Part shown: positions 43,427 through 51,800 of the stretch, in pieces
How positions within the stretch are numbered: the stretch's first letter is position 1
How the letters are laid out: the number at the start of each line of letters is the position of its first letter
Assembly: GCF_024462775.1 (NCBI RefSeq)
Contig: NZ_JANGCE010000006.1
Coordinates: 1-64,000, forward strand
Direction: 5' to 3'
Length of the DNA: 64,000 nucleotides
Origin: Butyricicoccus faecihominis
Lineage (GTDB): Bacteria; Bacillota; Clostridia; Oscillospirales; Butyricicoccaceae
Program-made: the position numbers and the translations under genes
The notes under the pieces: generated by a model
Database searches by the model: none
Told to the model about the DNA's origin: nothing
Seen by the model: the letters and a program-made list of their open reading frames with translations, nothing else

Positions 43427-43787
43427 AATGAGGTGGGGCGACTTTGTCATCATCGCCGCCGTGCTGCTTGCTGCGGCGGCGCTCGCGGTTTTTCTGGCCA
43501 TGCAGGCGGCGGGCGACCGGCTCTACGCCGAAATTTGGAAAGACGGCGAACTGACGCAGCGCGTCGCGCTCACGCCGGATACCCGAGAGACCATCGATCT
43601 GGACGGGCACAATACCATTGTACTCGACGGACTGACCGCGCGCATGGCCGGGGCGGACTGCCGCGATCAGGTGTGCGTGCGCACCGGCACGCTTTCCCGC
43701 GCGGGGCAGGCCGCGGTGTGCCTGCCCAACCGCGTTGTCCTAAAGCTGGTGGGCGAAAAAAACGAAGTGGACGCGATCGTATCATAA
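43416..43787 (+). CDS. membrane-anchored NusG-domain-II protein
   Basis: This 123-residue protein has one N-terminal membrane helix (about 8-29) and an external domain with the NusG-II-like pattern (HNTIVLDGLTARMAGADCRDQVCVRTGTLSRAGQAAVCLPNRVVLKL). It has three cysteines, two in CRDQVC. The chosen ATG at 43416 overlaps apbE and has AAGGG 8 bases upstream; ATG 43428 is possible. Such proteins are commonly encoded between ApbE and Gx-transporter genes in Clostridia; the function is unknown, perhaps extracytoplasmic electron transfer. Confidence 0.8.
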   Translation: MRSKMRWGDFVIIAAVLLAAAALAVFLAMQAAGDRLYAEIWKDGELTQRVALTPDTRETIDLDGHNTIVLDGLTARMAGADCRDQVCVRTGTLSRAGQAAVCLPNRVVLKLVGEKNEVDAIVS

Positions 43788-43797
43788 GGGGGCGCGC

Positions 43798-44310
43798 ATG
43801 AAGATAAAAAAACTGACGCTGTGCGGCCTGCTCACCGCGCTCGCGATCGTGCTTTCCCTTGCGGAACGCCTGTTCCCGCTGGATGCGGTCATTCCGGTGC
43901 CCGGGGTCAAGCTGGGTCTTGCCAATGTGGTCACGCTTTTCGCGCTGACACGGCTGCGTCCGCGCGAAGCGTTCGCCATTTTGGTTTGCCGGGTTGGGTT
44001 ATCCTCGCTGCTCATGGGCAGCGTGACCGGCTTTTTGTTTTCCCTGTCTGGCGGTCTGCTGTCTCTCCTTGTCATGTGGGCGCTGCTTCAAGCGGAGGGG
44101 CGGTTCTGCTCGCTGCTCGGGGTCAGCGTGGCGGGCGCGGCGGCGCACAACGTGGGCCAAATGATCGCGGCGGTATTCTGGATGGGCACAAACGCCGTGA
44201 TCGCCTACCTGCCGTTCCTGCTCGTGATGGCGGTGCCGCTCGGACTGGTCACCGGGCTTACCTGCGCGGCGGCGCTGACGCATTTAAAAAAAATCAAATT
44301 TTTCGTATAA
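43798..44310 (+). CDS. Gx transporter family (heptaprenyl diphosphate synthase component I-like) membrane protein
   Basis: This 170-residue protein of five to six helices has the family N-terminus LTLCGLLTALAIVLSLAE, the block PGVKLGLANVVTLFAL and AAAHNVGQMIAA. It is annotated in databases as heptaprenyl diphosphate synthase component I or Gx transporter; an ECF-like substrate-binding membrane component is equally plausible. It starts 10 bp after the NusG-II gene. Its link with ApbE suggests an isoprenoid/quinone or flavin role, unproved. Confidence 0.82.
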   Translation: MKIKKLTLCGLLTALAIVLSLAERLFPLDAVIPVPGVKLGLANVVTLFALTRLRPREAFAILVCRVGLSSLLMGSVTGFLFSLSGGLLSLLVMWALLQAEGRFCSLLGVSVAGAAAHNVGQMIAAVFWMGTNAVIAYLPFLLVMAVPLGLVTGLTCAAALTHLKKIKFFV

Positions 44311-44362
44311 TGTTTCGCTTCCCTCGCCATACTATCGGCAAACACGCAAGGAGGGAACTGCA

Positions 44363-44692
44363 ATGAAAACGCTGATTGCTATGCTCGCGGTGTTTACCCT
44401 GCTGCTGACCGGCTGCGGAAACACGGCGAACGATCAGAAAAACGAAGCCAACGATGCAAACAATAACGGAACAACCAACGGTACGACTGAGGGGAACACG
44501 GACAACAACCCTGTGGACGAAGGCATGAACGACGCGGGCAACGCGGCTGAAAATGCCGGCAACGACATTAAGGATGGTCTGGACGAGGCCGGCGACGCGC
44601 TGACCGGAACCAACGATCCGAACAACGACACGAACAGTGTGAACAACGCGACGGACGACAACGCCGCCGATAAGACCGTACCGGTAGAATAA
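44363..44692 (+). CDS. small Asn/Asp/Thr-rich lipoprotein
   Basis: This 109-residue protein has a lipoprotein signal peptide MKTLIAMLAVFTLLLTGC (Cys18). The mature part is almost entirely Asn, Asp, Gly, Thr, Ala and Glu, with no aromatic residue and no predicted fold, e.g. ANDANNNGTTNGTT and a middle helix-like stretch GNAAENAGNDIKDGLDEAGD. AAGGAGG precedes the ATG. A TATAAT at 44306-44311 lies at the end of the upstream gene. Function unknown; it is probably a disordered surface protein. Confidence 0.75.
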   Translation: MKTLIAMLAVFTLLLTGCGNTANDQKNEANDANNNGTTNGTTEGNTDNNPVDEGMNDAGNAAENAGNDIKDGLDEAGDALTGTNDPNNDTNSVNNATDDNAADKTVPVE

Positions 44693-44699
44693 AACGCAA

Positions 44700-44736
44700 A
44701 AAAACTGCTGCAAAGTTTGCAGCAGTTTTTTGTGTT
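44700..44736. terminator. bidirectional terminator
   Basis: AAAAAACTGCTGCAAA/TTTGCAGCAGTTTTTT lies between the convergent lipoprotein and ilvA genes. Confidence 0.88.
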
Positions 44737-45947
44737 TATACCTGTGTGGTAAAGATCTGATAGCCCTCGCGGGTGAGATTGTCGATCAGGCGCTTGCCGT
44801 GCTCCACGCCGCCGACCTCGCACACGACCTGAATGATGGCCTCGCCGATGTCCAGATCGGCCTGCACGCGGTCATGCTGGAACAGGATGATGTTGGCGTT
44901 TTGGTCGGCCACCAGATGGGCAAAGCGCTCCAAAGCGCCGGGCGCGTCCGGCATGATGGTGGAGAACTTGAGATGGCGGCAACGGGTAACAAGGCCCTTT
45001 TCCACGATCTTGTGGATAAAGGACACATCGATATTGCCGCCCGAAAGCACGCATACGACCTTTTTGCCCTTGATATCGACCTTGCCGTTCAGCACGGCGG
45101 CGAGCGACGCTGCGCCAGAGGTTTCCACCACCTGCTTGGTGCGCTCAAGCAGCAGCAGCACGGTGGAGGATATCTCCGCGTCCGACACGGTGACGATGCG
45201 GTCCACATATTTTTTTACATATTCAAAGGTGGTCTCGCCCGGCGTTTTGACCGCGATGCCGTCCGCGATGGTGCGCACGGAATCCGACGGGGTCAGATCG
45301 CCCGTGCGGAAGGAATTTGCCATGGCGGGCGCGCCCTCGGCCTGCACGCCGATGATTTGGATGCGGGGGTTGATCTGCTTGGCGCAGGTGGCGATGCCGG
45401 AAATCAGGCCGCCGCCGCCGACCGGTACGAAAATCATATCGACAAACGGCAGATCACGCAGAATTTCAAGCGCAATGGTGCCCTGACCAGCCATCACGTC
45501 CTCGTCGTCAAAGGGATGGATGAACTCCGCGCCGGTCTCTTCGCAGATTTCGCAGGCGCGCGCATAAGCTTCGTCGTAAATATTGCCCGCCAGAACGACT
45601 TCAGCGCCGTAGCCTTCGGTTGCCGAGACCTTGGCGATCGGCGTGGAGCGGGGCATGACGATGGTCGACTTGACGCCGACGGACGAGGCCGCGAAAGCCA
45701 CCCCCTGCGCATGGTTGCCCGCCGAGGAGGCGACGACCGCGTTCAGCCCGCCCTCGCGGTAGCGCTTCATGATTTTATTGTACGCGCCGCGCACCTTGAA
45801 GGAACCGGTCTTCTGCTGGTTTTCGTATTTCAGGTACACCTCGGCCCCGGTCATACCGGAAAAAGTGGAGGAGGTGGACAGGGGAACGTCGTGGATCACA
45901 TTTTTCAGACGGTCCGCGGCGGCTTCAAAATCCTTGAGTTCAAGCAT
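44736..45947 (-). CDS. ilvA: threonine ammonia-lyase (threonine dehydratase)
   Basis: This 403-residue PLP enzyme deaminates threonine to 2-oxobutyrate. The PLP lysine is in QKTGSFKVRGAYNK near 52-58, with SSAGNHAQGVA near 74-84 and the glycine loop VPVGGGGLISG near 176. A C-terminal ACT domain (about 325-400, KFSTIMPDAPGALERFAHLV) makes it the short ACT-bearing type, intermediate between biosynthetic IlvA and catabolic TdcB. GGAGA precedes the ATG at 45947. It is a single gene. Confidence 0.92.
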   Translation of the reverse strand: MLELKDFEAAADRLKNVIHDVPLSTSSTFSGMTGAEVYLKYENQQKTGSFKVRGAYNKIMKRYREGGLNAVVASSAGNHAQGVAFAASSVGVKSTIVMPRSTPIAKVSATEGYGAEVVLAGNIYDEAYARACEICEETGAEFIHPFDDEDVMAGQGTIALEILRDLPFVDMIFVPVGGGGLISGIATCAKQINPRIQIIGVQAEGAPAMANSFRTGDLTPSDSVRTIADGIAVKTPGETTFEYVKKYVDRIVTVSDAEISSTVLLLLERTKQVVETSGAASLAAVLNGKVDIKGKKVVCVLSGGNIDVSFIHKIVEKGLVTRCRHLKFSTIMPDAPGALERFAHLVADQNANIILFQHDRVQADLDIGEAIIQVVCEVGGVEHGKRLIDNLTREGYQIFTTQV

Positions 45948-46123
45948 GATATTCTTTCTCCATTTAGCAAGATAAACATTATTTTAGCACAGTTTACCGT
46001 CAAATGCAAGGGCGTGACCGTGATCGCGGCGCGAAAAACGCGTTTTATTTTAATAGGAAGAAAGGACGCATTTTGGGGGGCTGCGAAAACGCGCGATAAA
46101 GTTTGCCAACTCTCTCTTTGGTA

Positions 46124-46152
46124 TTGCTATTCGGGAAGGACTTTGTTATACT
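46124..46152 (+). promoter_or_regulatory. promoter of the coiled-coil/fumarase/hydrogenase group
   Basis: TTGCTA (46124-46129), 17 bp, TATACT (46147-46152), 49 bp before the ATG at 46201. Confidence 0.6.
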
Positions 46153-46200
46153 ATTAACATAGACAGAAGCGCGCCCGCGTGGCGATGGAGGATATACGGA

Positions 46201-46932
46201 ATGGACGAACAGGCAAAGGGCTTTCGCAGCGCTGCGTTCGGCGGTTTTCGCCGCGAGGATGTGCTGCACTACATAGAAGAGATGGACCGGCAATACCACG
46301 AGCAGACGGACAGCTTGCAGCGCGCGCTGACCGAATCGCAAACAGCGCTTGCCGAACTGCGCGAGCAGAACGATCAGCTGATCGCGAAAAACGCGGAGCT
46401 GTTGGAGCGCCTTGGCGAAATGACGCTCGACACCGACAAGATTCGCCTGAAGCTCGACGAGATCGAAAGCGGTTTCACCCTGCAAACGGCGGAAATCGAA
46501 GCGCAGAGCGCCCGCGCCGCCTCCCTTGCGGAGGATAACGACCGCCTGACCGAGGAAAACGCCCGGCTTTCGGAAAAGTGCGGGGAATACGCGGCCTCCA
46601 AGGACAAAATCGCCGAAATGGAGCTGTCCGCTTACCGGCGCGCCAAGCAGATTGAAGAGGACGCAAAAAACGAGCTGGCCAAGCTGCGCCGCCAATCGAT
46701 GGAAATGATCGAAACGGTCAAGCGCCAGCTCGACACGGCGAAGGAAAACTATAAGGTTGTGCTTTCGCGCAGTCAGGCGGAATCCGCCGAGATGGTGCGC
46801 AAGGCGGGCGAGGTGCTCGGCGAGATCGACCGCATCAGCGGTACGCTGAGCAAATCCGTTCTGCCGGCGGAGCCGAAAAACCGTATTGTTCGCGATATGC
46901 TCAGCGGCATCAAGCCCAAAACGGAGGGATAA
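46201..46932 (+). CDS. DivIVA-like coiled-coil protein
   Basis: This 243-residue protein opens with a short N-terminal motif (FRSAAFGGFRREDVLHYIEEMDRQY) resembling the DivIVA membrane-binding start. About 170 residues of Glu/Lys/Arg-rich coiled coil follow (about 30-205), with a small C-terminal tail. There is no signal peptide. It is probably a scaffolding or polarity protein. Its ATG is preceded by GGAGG, and the fumarase-type gene starts 2 bp after its stop, so it is tightly cotranscribed with redox enzymes. Confidence 0.75.
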   Translation: MDEQAKGFRSAAFGGFRREDVLHYIEEMDRQYHEQTDSLQRALTESQTALAELREQNDQLIAKNAELLERLGEMTLDTDKIRLKLDEIESGFTLQTAEIEAQSARAASLAEDNDRLTEENARLSEKCGEYAASKDKIAEMELSAYRRAKQIEEDAKNELAKLRRQSMEMIETVKRQLDTAKENYKVVLSRSQAESAEMVRKAGEVLGEIDRISGTLSKSVLPAEPKNRIVRDMLSGIKPKTEG

Positions 46933-46934
46933 CC

Positions 46935-47486
46935 ATGGCGCATTACGATTTACATACCGACCAGCTAAAAGATATGGCTCCCCGTCTGCGGGCGGGCGAC
47001 ACGGTCAGCCTGACGGGCATCGTGTACACCGCGCGCGACGCCGCGCATAAAAAGATCGTCGCCGCGATGGACGCGGGCGAAAAGCTGCCCTTTGATCTAA
47101 ACGGCGCGGCCATATACTACGCCGGTCCCACACCGGCAAAACCCGGTCAGGTGATCGGCTCGATCGGGCCGACGACCTCGGGCCGCATGGACCCGTTCGC
47201 GCCGCGCCTTCTGGACGCGGGGCTTGCCTGCATGATCGGCAAGGGCGTGAGAAGCAAGGCCGTGGAAGAAGCCATGGCGCGATGCGGCGCGGTGTATATG
47301 GTCGCGATCGGCGGCGCGGGCGCCGCTAAGGCGGCCAGCATCAAAAACGTGGAAGTGATCGCCTATGACGAGCTGGGCTGCGAGTCGGTCAAACGGCTCA
47401 CGGTGGAAAATTTCAGCGCCATCGTTTCGCAGGACTGCATGGGCGGCAACCTATACCGCGAAGGCATGGAGAAATACAAAAGATAA
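46935..47486 (+). CDS. class-I fumarase/tartrate dehydratase beta subunit
   Basis: This 183-residue protein is the C-terminal (beta) domain of Fe-S hydro-lyases that interconvert fumarate and malate (or tartrate and oxaloacetate). Motifs are GDTVSLTGIVYTARDAAHKK, YYAGPTPAKPGQVIGSIGPTTSGRMD (given as known blocks) and MIGKG. The catalytic [4Fe-4S] cluster belongs to the alpha subunit, which is not encoded next to it here, unlike the usual alpha-beta pair. It should be inactive alone unless alpha lies elsewhere. Confidence 0.88.
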   Translation: MAHYDLHTDQLKDMAPRLRAGDTVSLTGIVYTARDAAHKKIVAAMDAGEKLPFDLNGAAIYYAGPTPAKPGQVIGSIGPTTSGRMDPFAPRLLDAGLACMIGKGVRSKAVEEAMARCGAVYMVAIGGAGAAKAASIKNVEVIAYDELGCESVKRLTVENFSAIVSQDCMGGNLYREGMEKYKR

Positions 47487-47491
47487 GGCCC

Positions 47492-47515
47492 AAGGATATA
47501 AGGATATAAGGATAT
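47492..47515. repeat. three exact tandem AAGGATAT octamers
   Basis: Copies lie at 47492-47499, 47500-47507 and 47508-47515, in the 50-bp gap before the hydrogenase gene, just upstream of its GGAGG. Confidence 0.9.
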
Positions 47516-47536
47516 CGGGACTGGAGGAACACTACT

Positions 47537-48970
47537 GTGCGTAATTTTGAAACCGATGTACAATTTTTGAAATACCGCGTGCTCAAAGAGGTCGCCGGCC
47601 GTGCGTACGACGGCAACCTGATGGAGAGCTACTACGAGATTCCCAAGATCATTTCGCCCGGCCCCAAGGCGACCATGCGCTGCTGTATCTACAAGGAGCG
47701 CGCGATCGCGCAGGAGCGCGTGCGTTTGGCGATGGGCGGCGACCGCCGCAACCCGAACGTGGTCGAGGTCATCCCGATCGCGTGCGACGAATGCCCGGTC
47801 GAGCGCTATCAGGTCAGCGAATCGTGCCGCGGCTGTATTTCGCAGCGCTGCATTAAAAACTGTCCCAAGCATGCCATTACCAAATCCAAAAGCGGCAAGG
47901 CCATTATCGATCCTGATATGTGCATTGAATGCGGCAGATGCGCCAAGGTCTGTCCCTATGGCGCGATCACCGAGCATGTGCGCCCGTGCGAACGCTCGTG
48001 CAAGGTCGGCGCGATCCGCATGAACGAGGAGAAAAAAGCCGAGATTAATATCGATAAGTGTATCGCGTGCGGCGCGTGCGTCTATCAGTGCCCGTTTGGC
48101 GCGATTATGGATAAATCCTTTATGGTCGATGCGATCAACATCATCCGCAACGCGCGCGACGGTGAAAACTATCGCACGGTCGCGATCGTCGCGCCCGCGC
48201 TGGCCGCGCAGTTTGAGGATTGCAGTCTCGGTCAGGTGGTAACCGGGATTCAGGCGCTTGGCATCGACTATGTCGTGGAAGCCGCCATGGGTGCCGACAT
48301 GGTTGCCGATAAGGAGACCGACGAGCTGGCTGAAAAGGGCTTTTTAACTTCGAGCTGCTGCCCTGCGTTTGTTTCTTACATACAAAAGCAGGTGCCCGAG
48401 ATGAGCGACAAGATCTCGCATAACCTATCGCCCATGGCCGAGATCGGCCGCTATGTGAAGATCAACGGCGAAATGCCGGTCAAGACCATCTTTATCGGCC
48501 CGTGCACGGCCAAAAAGGCCGAACGCCAGAAGCCGACGGTCGACCTGTGGATCGACTGCGTGCTCACCTTTGAGGAACTGCAAGCCATGCTGGACGCGCG
48601 CGAGATCGAACTGAACCAGCTCGATGAAACCCCGCTGGCGGACGCTTCCCCTTGGGGCCGCATCTTTGGCCGCTCGGGCGGCCTGACCGAGGCCGTGCTG
48701 CAAGCGGTCAAGGAAAAGAAGCTGGATTTCGATGTTAAGGCCGAGGTGTGCAACGGTATCGAGGAATGCAAGCTGGCGCTATTAAAGGCCAAGGCCGGCA
48801 AGCTGGATAAGAACTTTATCGAGGGCATGGCCTGCGTCGGCGGCTGCGTCGGCGGCGCGTGCAGCCTAAACCACGAACCGAAAAGCCGCGTGAAGGTGGA
48901 CCAGTACGGCAAAAAAGCCGAAAAACAGGAAATTAAAACCGCGATCGAAGAATACAAGGTACAAGTTTAA
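47537..48970 (+). CDS. [FeFe]-hydrogenase, monomeric group-B-like
   Basis: This 477-residue cytoplasmic enzyme has several [4Fe-4S] ferredoxin motifs near 80-200 (CRGCISQRCIKNC, CIECGRCAKVC, CIACGACVYQC), then the H-cluster domain. All cluster ligands are visible in diverged forms of the three signatures: LTSSCCPAF near 270, IGPCTAKKAE near 320 and GMACVGGCVGG near 429. The altered first and second motifs suit group B rather than the classical group A enzymes. It starts with GTG at 47537, with GGAGG 9 bases upstream. H2 production or sensing are both possible. A terminator follows. Confidence 0.9.
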   Translation: MRNFETDVQFLKYRVLKEVAGRAYDGNLMESYYEIPKIISPGPKATMRCCIYKERAIAQERVRLAMGGDRRNPNVVEVIPIACDECPVERYQVSESCRGCISQRCIKNCPKHAITKSKSGKAIIDPDMCIECGRCAKVCPYGAITEHVRPCERSCKVGAIRMNEEKKAEINIDKCIACGACVYQCPFGAIMDKSFMVDAINIIRNARDGENYRTVAIVAPALAAQFEDCSLGQVVTGIQALGIDYVVEAAMGADMVADKETDELAEKGFLTSSCCPAFVSYIQKQVPEMSDKISHNLSPMAEIGRYVKINGEMPVKTIFIGPCTAKKAERQKPTVDLWIDCVLTFEELQAMLDAREIELNQLDETPLADASPWGRIFGRSGGLTEAVLQAVKEKKLDFDVKAEVCNGIEECKLALLKAKAGKLDKNFIEGMACVGGCVGGACSLNHEPKSRVKVDQYGKKAEKQEIKTAIEEYKVQV

Positions 48971-48979
48971 AAAGCAGAT

Positions 48980-49020
48980 CAAAATGCCCCTTTCGGATTT
49001 TCCGAAAGGGGCATTTTGCA
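48980..49020. terminator. terminator between the hydrogenase and TauE genes
   Basis: AAAATGCCCCTTTCGGA/TCCGAAAGGGGCATTTT is usable in both directions. Confidence 0.88.
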
Positions 49021-49037
49021 TGCGGAAAACGGACCGG

Positions 49038-49814
49038 TTACAGATTGCGTACGATGTTGCATAGGCAAGCCGCCAAAACGAGCAGTTGTACGGCGTTGAA
49101 CGCACGCTCCACAGTCTTTTCGGAAAGCTGTTTATTCAGCCGCGCGCCCAGCCATCCGCCCGCGACCGCGCCCGCAACCATAACGGGCAGCATGCTCAGA
49201 TCGAAGGGAGCAAAGCCAGTTGTCAACAAAACGGTGGCGAGCTTGGAAATTTGCGCAAACAGGATCGTGATGATCGAGCATACGGTAGCCGTTTTGGTGC
49301 TGAGGGAAAAAAGAAAAATGAGCAGCGCCACGTTGATCGGTCCGCCGCCTATGCCGAGAAAAGAGGAGAAAAAACCAAGCAGCACCCCGACGAGCGAGGA
49401 GGGCAGAAGTCCGCTTACCTGTAAGGTGGGCAGATTGTTTTTGTGCAGCATATAGAGAAAAACCACGCCGATCAAAATACTCAGGCAAATGTTTTGCGTG
49501 ACCACGACCGCGTGGTTGTCCCCCAGCAGGGTGATCAGCGCTTTGAGGATGCGCTCGCCCACCGTGCCGCCGATCACCGAACCGATTGCTAGCGGCAACG
49601 CGATAGCGCCCGGCACCGGCGTTTTCTGGCGTAGCTGCTTGGCGATGGATACGATCGACATCGCAAACACGGTGATGGAGGATAACACACCGATCGTCGC
49701 CGCGTTATAGCCGCCAAGCAGATCGAGCGCGGGCTTGATGATCACGCCGCCACCCATGCCGGTCAGCGCGCCGACCGTGGTCGCGCAAATCGCGATGAGA
49801 AAATACACCGTCAC
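49038..49814 (-). CDS. TauE/SafE-family anion exporter
   Basis: This 258-residue membrane protein has about eight helices and the duplicated family motif (GALTGMGGGVIIKPAL near the N-terminus; SSFLGIGGGPINVALL near the middle). Members export sulfite, sulfonates or organic anions. I start at GTG 49814 after AGAGGA; the frame extends to 49853 without a site. It is divergent from the two-component system that heads the sulfatase locus, so removing a sulfur product is a fair guess, but other substrates are possible. Confidence 0.85.
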   Translation of the reverse strand: MTVYFLIAICATTVGALTGMGGGVIIKPALDLLGGYNAATIGVLSSITVFAMSIVSIAKQLRQKTPVPGAIALPLAIGSVIGGTVGERILKALITLLGDNHAVVVTQNICLSILIGVVFLYMLHKNNLPTLQVSGLLPSSLVGVLLGFFSSFLGIGGGPINVALLIFLFSLSTKTATVCSIITILFAQISKLATVLLTTGFAPFDLSMLPVMVAGAVAGGWLGARLNKQLSEKTVERAFNAVQLLVLAACLCNIVRNL

Positions 49815-49953
49815 TATATCCGTCCTCTTTCCCAGAACCCGCCGAACAGGCAAGGATTTTTACTCATTATATCGGGAATAAACGACGGAGAATGTTGTTG
49901 ATTTGTGATTTATTATCAATATTTTGTTTTTTTAACGCAGTTATTTATTCAAG

Positions 49954-49982
49954 TTGCATTCGTGATGATAGGATGGTAGAAT
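49954..49982 (+). promoter_or_regulatory. promoter of the two-component system
   Basis: TTGCAT (49954-49959), 17 bp, TAGAAT (49977-49982), about 50 bp before the kinase start. Confidence 0.55.
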
Positions 49983-50030
49983 GAAAAAAATGAAGCGCGA
50001 GAATTGACGAATTATGGGAGCGTAGCAGAT

Positions 50031-51800
50031 ATGGGATTGGCGGCCGAGCGTGACAACAGAAAACCGCCCAAAATGAAGATACTGATATTTCGACGTGTCT
50101 TTGTGTACAATATTCTGATTTTGCTGGGCGCGTTGTGTCTGGTGCTGGTCTTGACCTTCCGCTTCGTGTTGGAGGAACGCGGCAACGCGCGGGTCGATCT
50201 GTTGCAGCAGATCAGCGAGATCAATATCAGTAACCGCCGCACCATGATCCGTGTCATGAGCCATATCTATGAGGAAATCGAGCCTTATTTTGTATTCCGG
50301 TCAGCACCGGCGGATCTGCCCGAGAACGAGGTGAACGATCTGCTTGGCGAAATACAGAAGCAGGCCGCCACCTTTGGCTGCGATTACACGATCGACGTGG
50401 TGCTCAACGATAAACGGGTGTACTCCTCGTACGCGCATTCCGACGCATGGCTGAAAAGCATGATGCAATCCTACTGGTATATCAAGCATTTCAGCGGAGA
50501 AAGCGTGACCTCTTGGAACCTGCGCGTGCAGGATGCGAAGAATCTGGACAGCTACAGCCTGTGCTACGCGCACACGCTGTATGATGGGCAGGGCGCGCCG
50601 ATCGGCGTAATCCTGCTGGGCTCGTCGCCGTCGTCGCTGTTCCGCACCTATCAAAAGCTGCTGGATGGCGGCAGCACGATTTACATACTGGATGAAAACG
50701 GGATCGTCATCAGCCATTCCAACTCAAGTATGATCGGCGTGTGGCTGTACACGGTGGAAGCGTTCACAAGGCAATATAAGCTTGGCTCGTATACGCTGAC
50801 CAAAAAAGCCGGGCGGGCGCTGATGGTGTCGAGCTACCGCGACCCGGACAGCGGTTGGATCTTTGTGGAAGAACAGCCGGTCGGCGAGTTTTTTCTTTCA
50901 TACAGCCGGATCATTCTGATCACGCTGCTTGTCGTTATGGCGGCCTTTCTACTTTCCATTCTGCAAAGCTATTGGTCAATCCGGCGGATTTCGCGCCCGC
51001 TGATCGAATGCGCAAGGCATATGGCGCTGATCCGAGGCGACCAGTTCGCCTTGATGCCGGTGCAGCGCCAATACCGCGAGGTCGAGGTGCTGAGCACGGG
51101 CTATAACGCGATGCTGACACGCATCCGCAACCTAATCGGCAGCATCAAGGCGGAGGAGGATGAAAAGCGCCGCATTGAATTTGCCTTTTTGCAGGCGCAG
51201 ATCAACCCGCATTTTTTGCGCAATACGCTGATGAACGTGAAGGGATTGATCGTTACGGGGCAAAGAGCGCGGGCGCTGGAAATGCTCTCCGCGTTTATGG
51301 ATATGCTGAATATTCCCATCAAGGCCGATCTGCATGGACACAGCCTGCATGATGAGATCGAATATGTGCGCCGCTATCTCACGCTGATGGAATGCCGCTA
51401 TGGGCGGGAATTCCACTGTTCGGCCTATATTGAAGAAGGTCTGGAACAGTTCATGATTCCGCCGCTGATCCTGCAGCCGCTGATCGAGAACGCCATCTTT
51501 CACGGGCTGGCCGTGCTGGATGAGACGGAGGGGGCGATCGTGCTTACCGCCTGCCGCTCTGGGGGCAACATCGTGCTTTCCGTGGAGGATAACGGCGGCG
51601 GCATGCCGCCCGGCCAGCTCCGGCATATTTGGGAACCGGAGGAAGGCCGCCGGCGGTCGATCAACAGCATCGGCCTGAAAAACGTGCTCAGCCGGGTCAA
51701 ATATGTGTTTGGCGAACGTTCGCATATCGATATCGAAAGCGAGGAGGGTAAAGGCACGACCGTTCGCATCGTGATCGTGCGGGAGGAGGATAAACCGTGA
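50031..51800 (+). CDS. YesM/LytS-type sensor histidine kinase
   Basis: This is a 589-residue membrane sensor from the ATG at 50031 (GGGAG about 12 bases upstream; a TTG at 50004 has no site). Helices near 17-36 and 290-312 flank an external Cache-like domain. A HAMP-like segment, a His_kinase domain with phospho-acceptor His394 in QINPHFLRNTL and a HATPase domain (LQPLIENAIFHG; DNGGGM; IGLKNV) follow. The usual NPHFLYNTL has Arg for Tyr. Its end overlaps the regulator gene (GTGA). It probably senses a compound related to the downstream importer. Confidence 0.92.
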   Translation: MGLAAERDNRKPPKMKILIFRRVFVYNILILLGALCLVLVLTFRFVLEERGNARVDLLQQISEINISNRRTMIRVMSHIYEEIEPYFVFRSAPADLPENEVNDLLGEIQKQAATFGCDYTIDVVLNDKRVYSSYAHSDAWLKSMMQSYWYIKHFSGESVTSWNLRVQDAKNLDSYSLCYAHTLYDGQGAPIGVILLGSSPSSLFRTYQKLLDGGSTIYILDENGIVISHSNSSMIGVWLYTVEAFTRQYKLGSYTLTKKAGRALMVSSYRDPDSGWIFVEEQPVGEFFLSYSRIILITLLVVMAAFLLSILQSYWSIRRISRPLIECARHMALIRGDQFALMPVQRQYREVEVLSTGYNAMLTRIRNLIGSIKAEEDEKRRIEFAFLQAQINPHFLRNTLMNVKGLIVTGQRARALEMLSAFMDMLNIPIKADLHGHSLHDEIEYVRRYLTLMECRYGREFHCSAYIEEGLEQFMIPPLILQPLIENAIFHGLAVLDETEGAIVLTACRSGGNIVLSVEDNGGGMPPGQLRHIWEPEEGRRRSINSIGLKNVLSRVKYVFGERSHIDIESEEGKGTTVRIVIVREEDKP

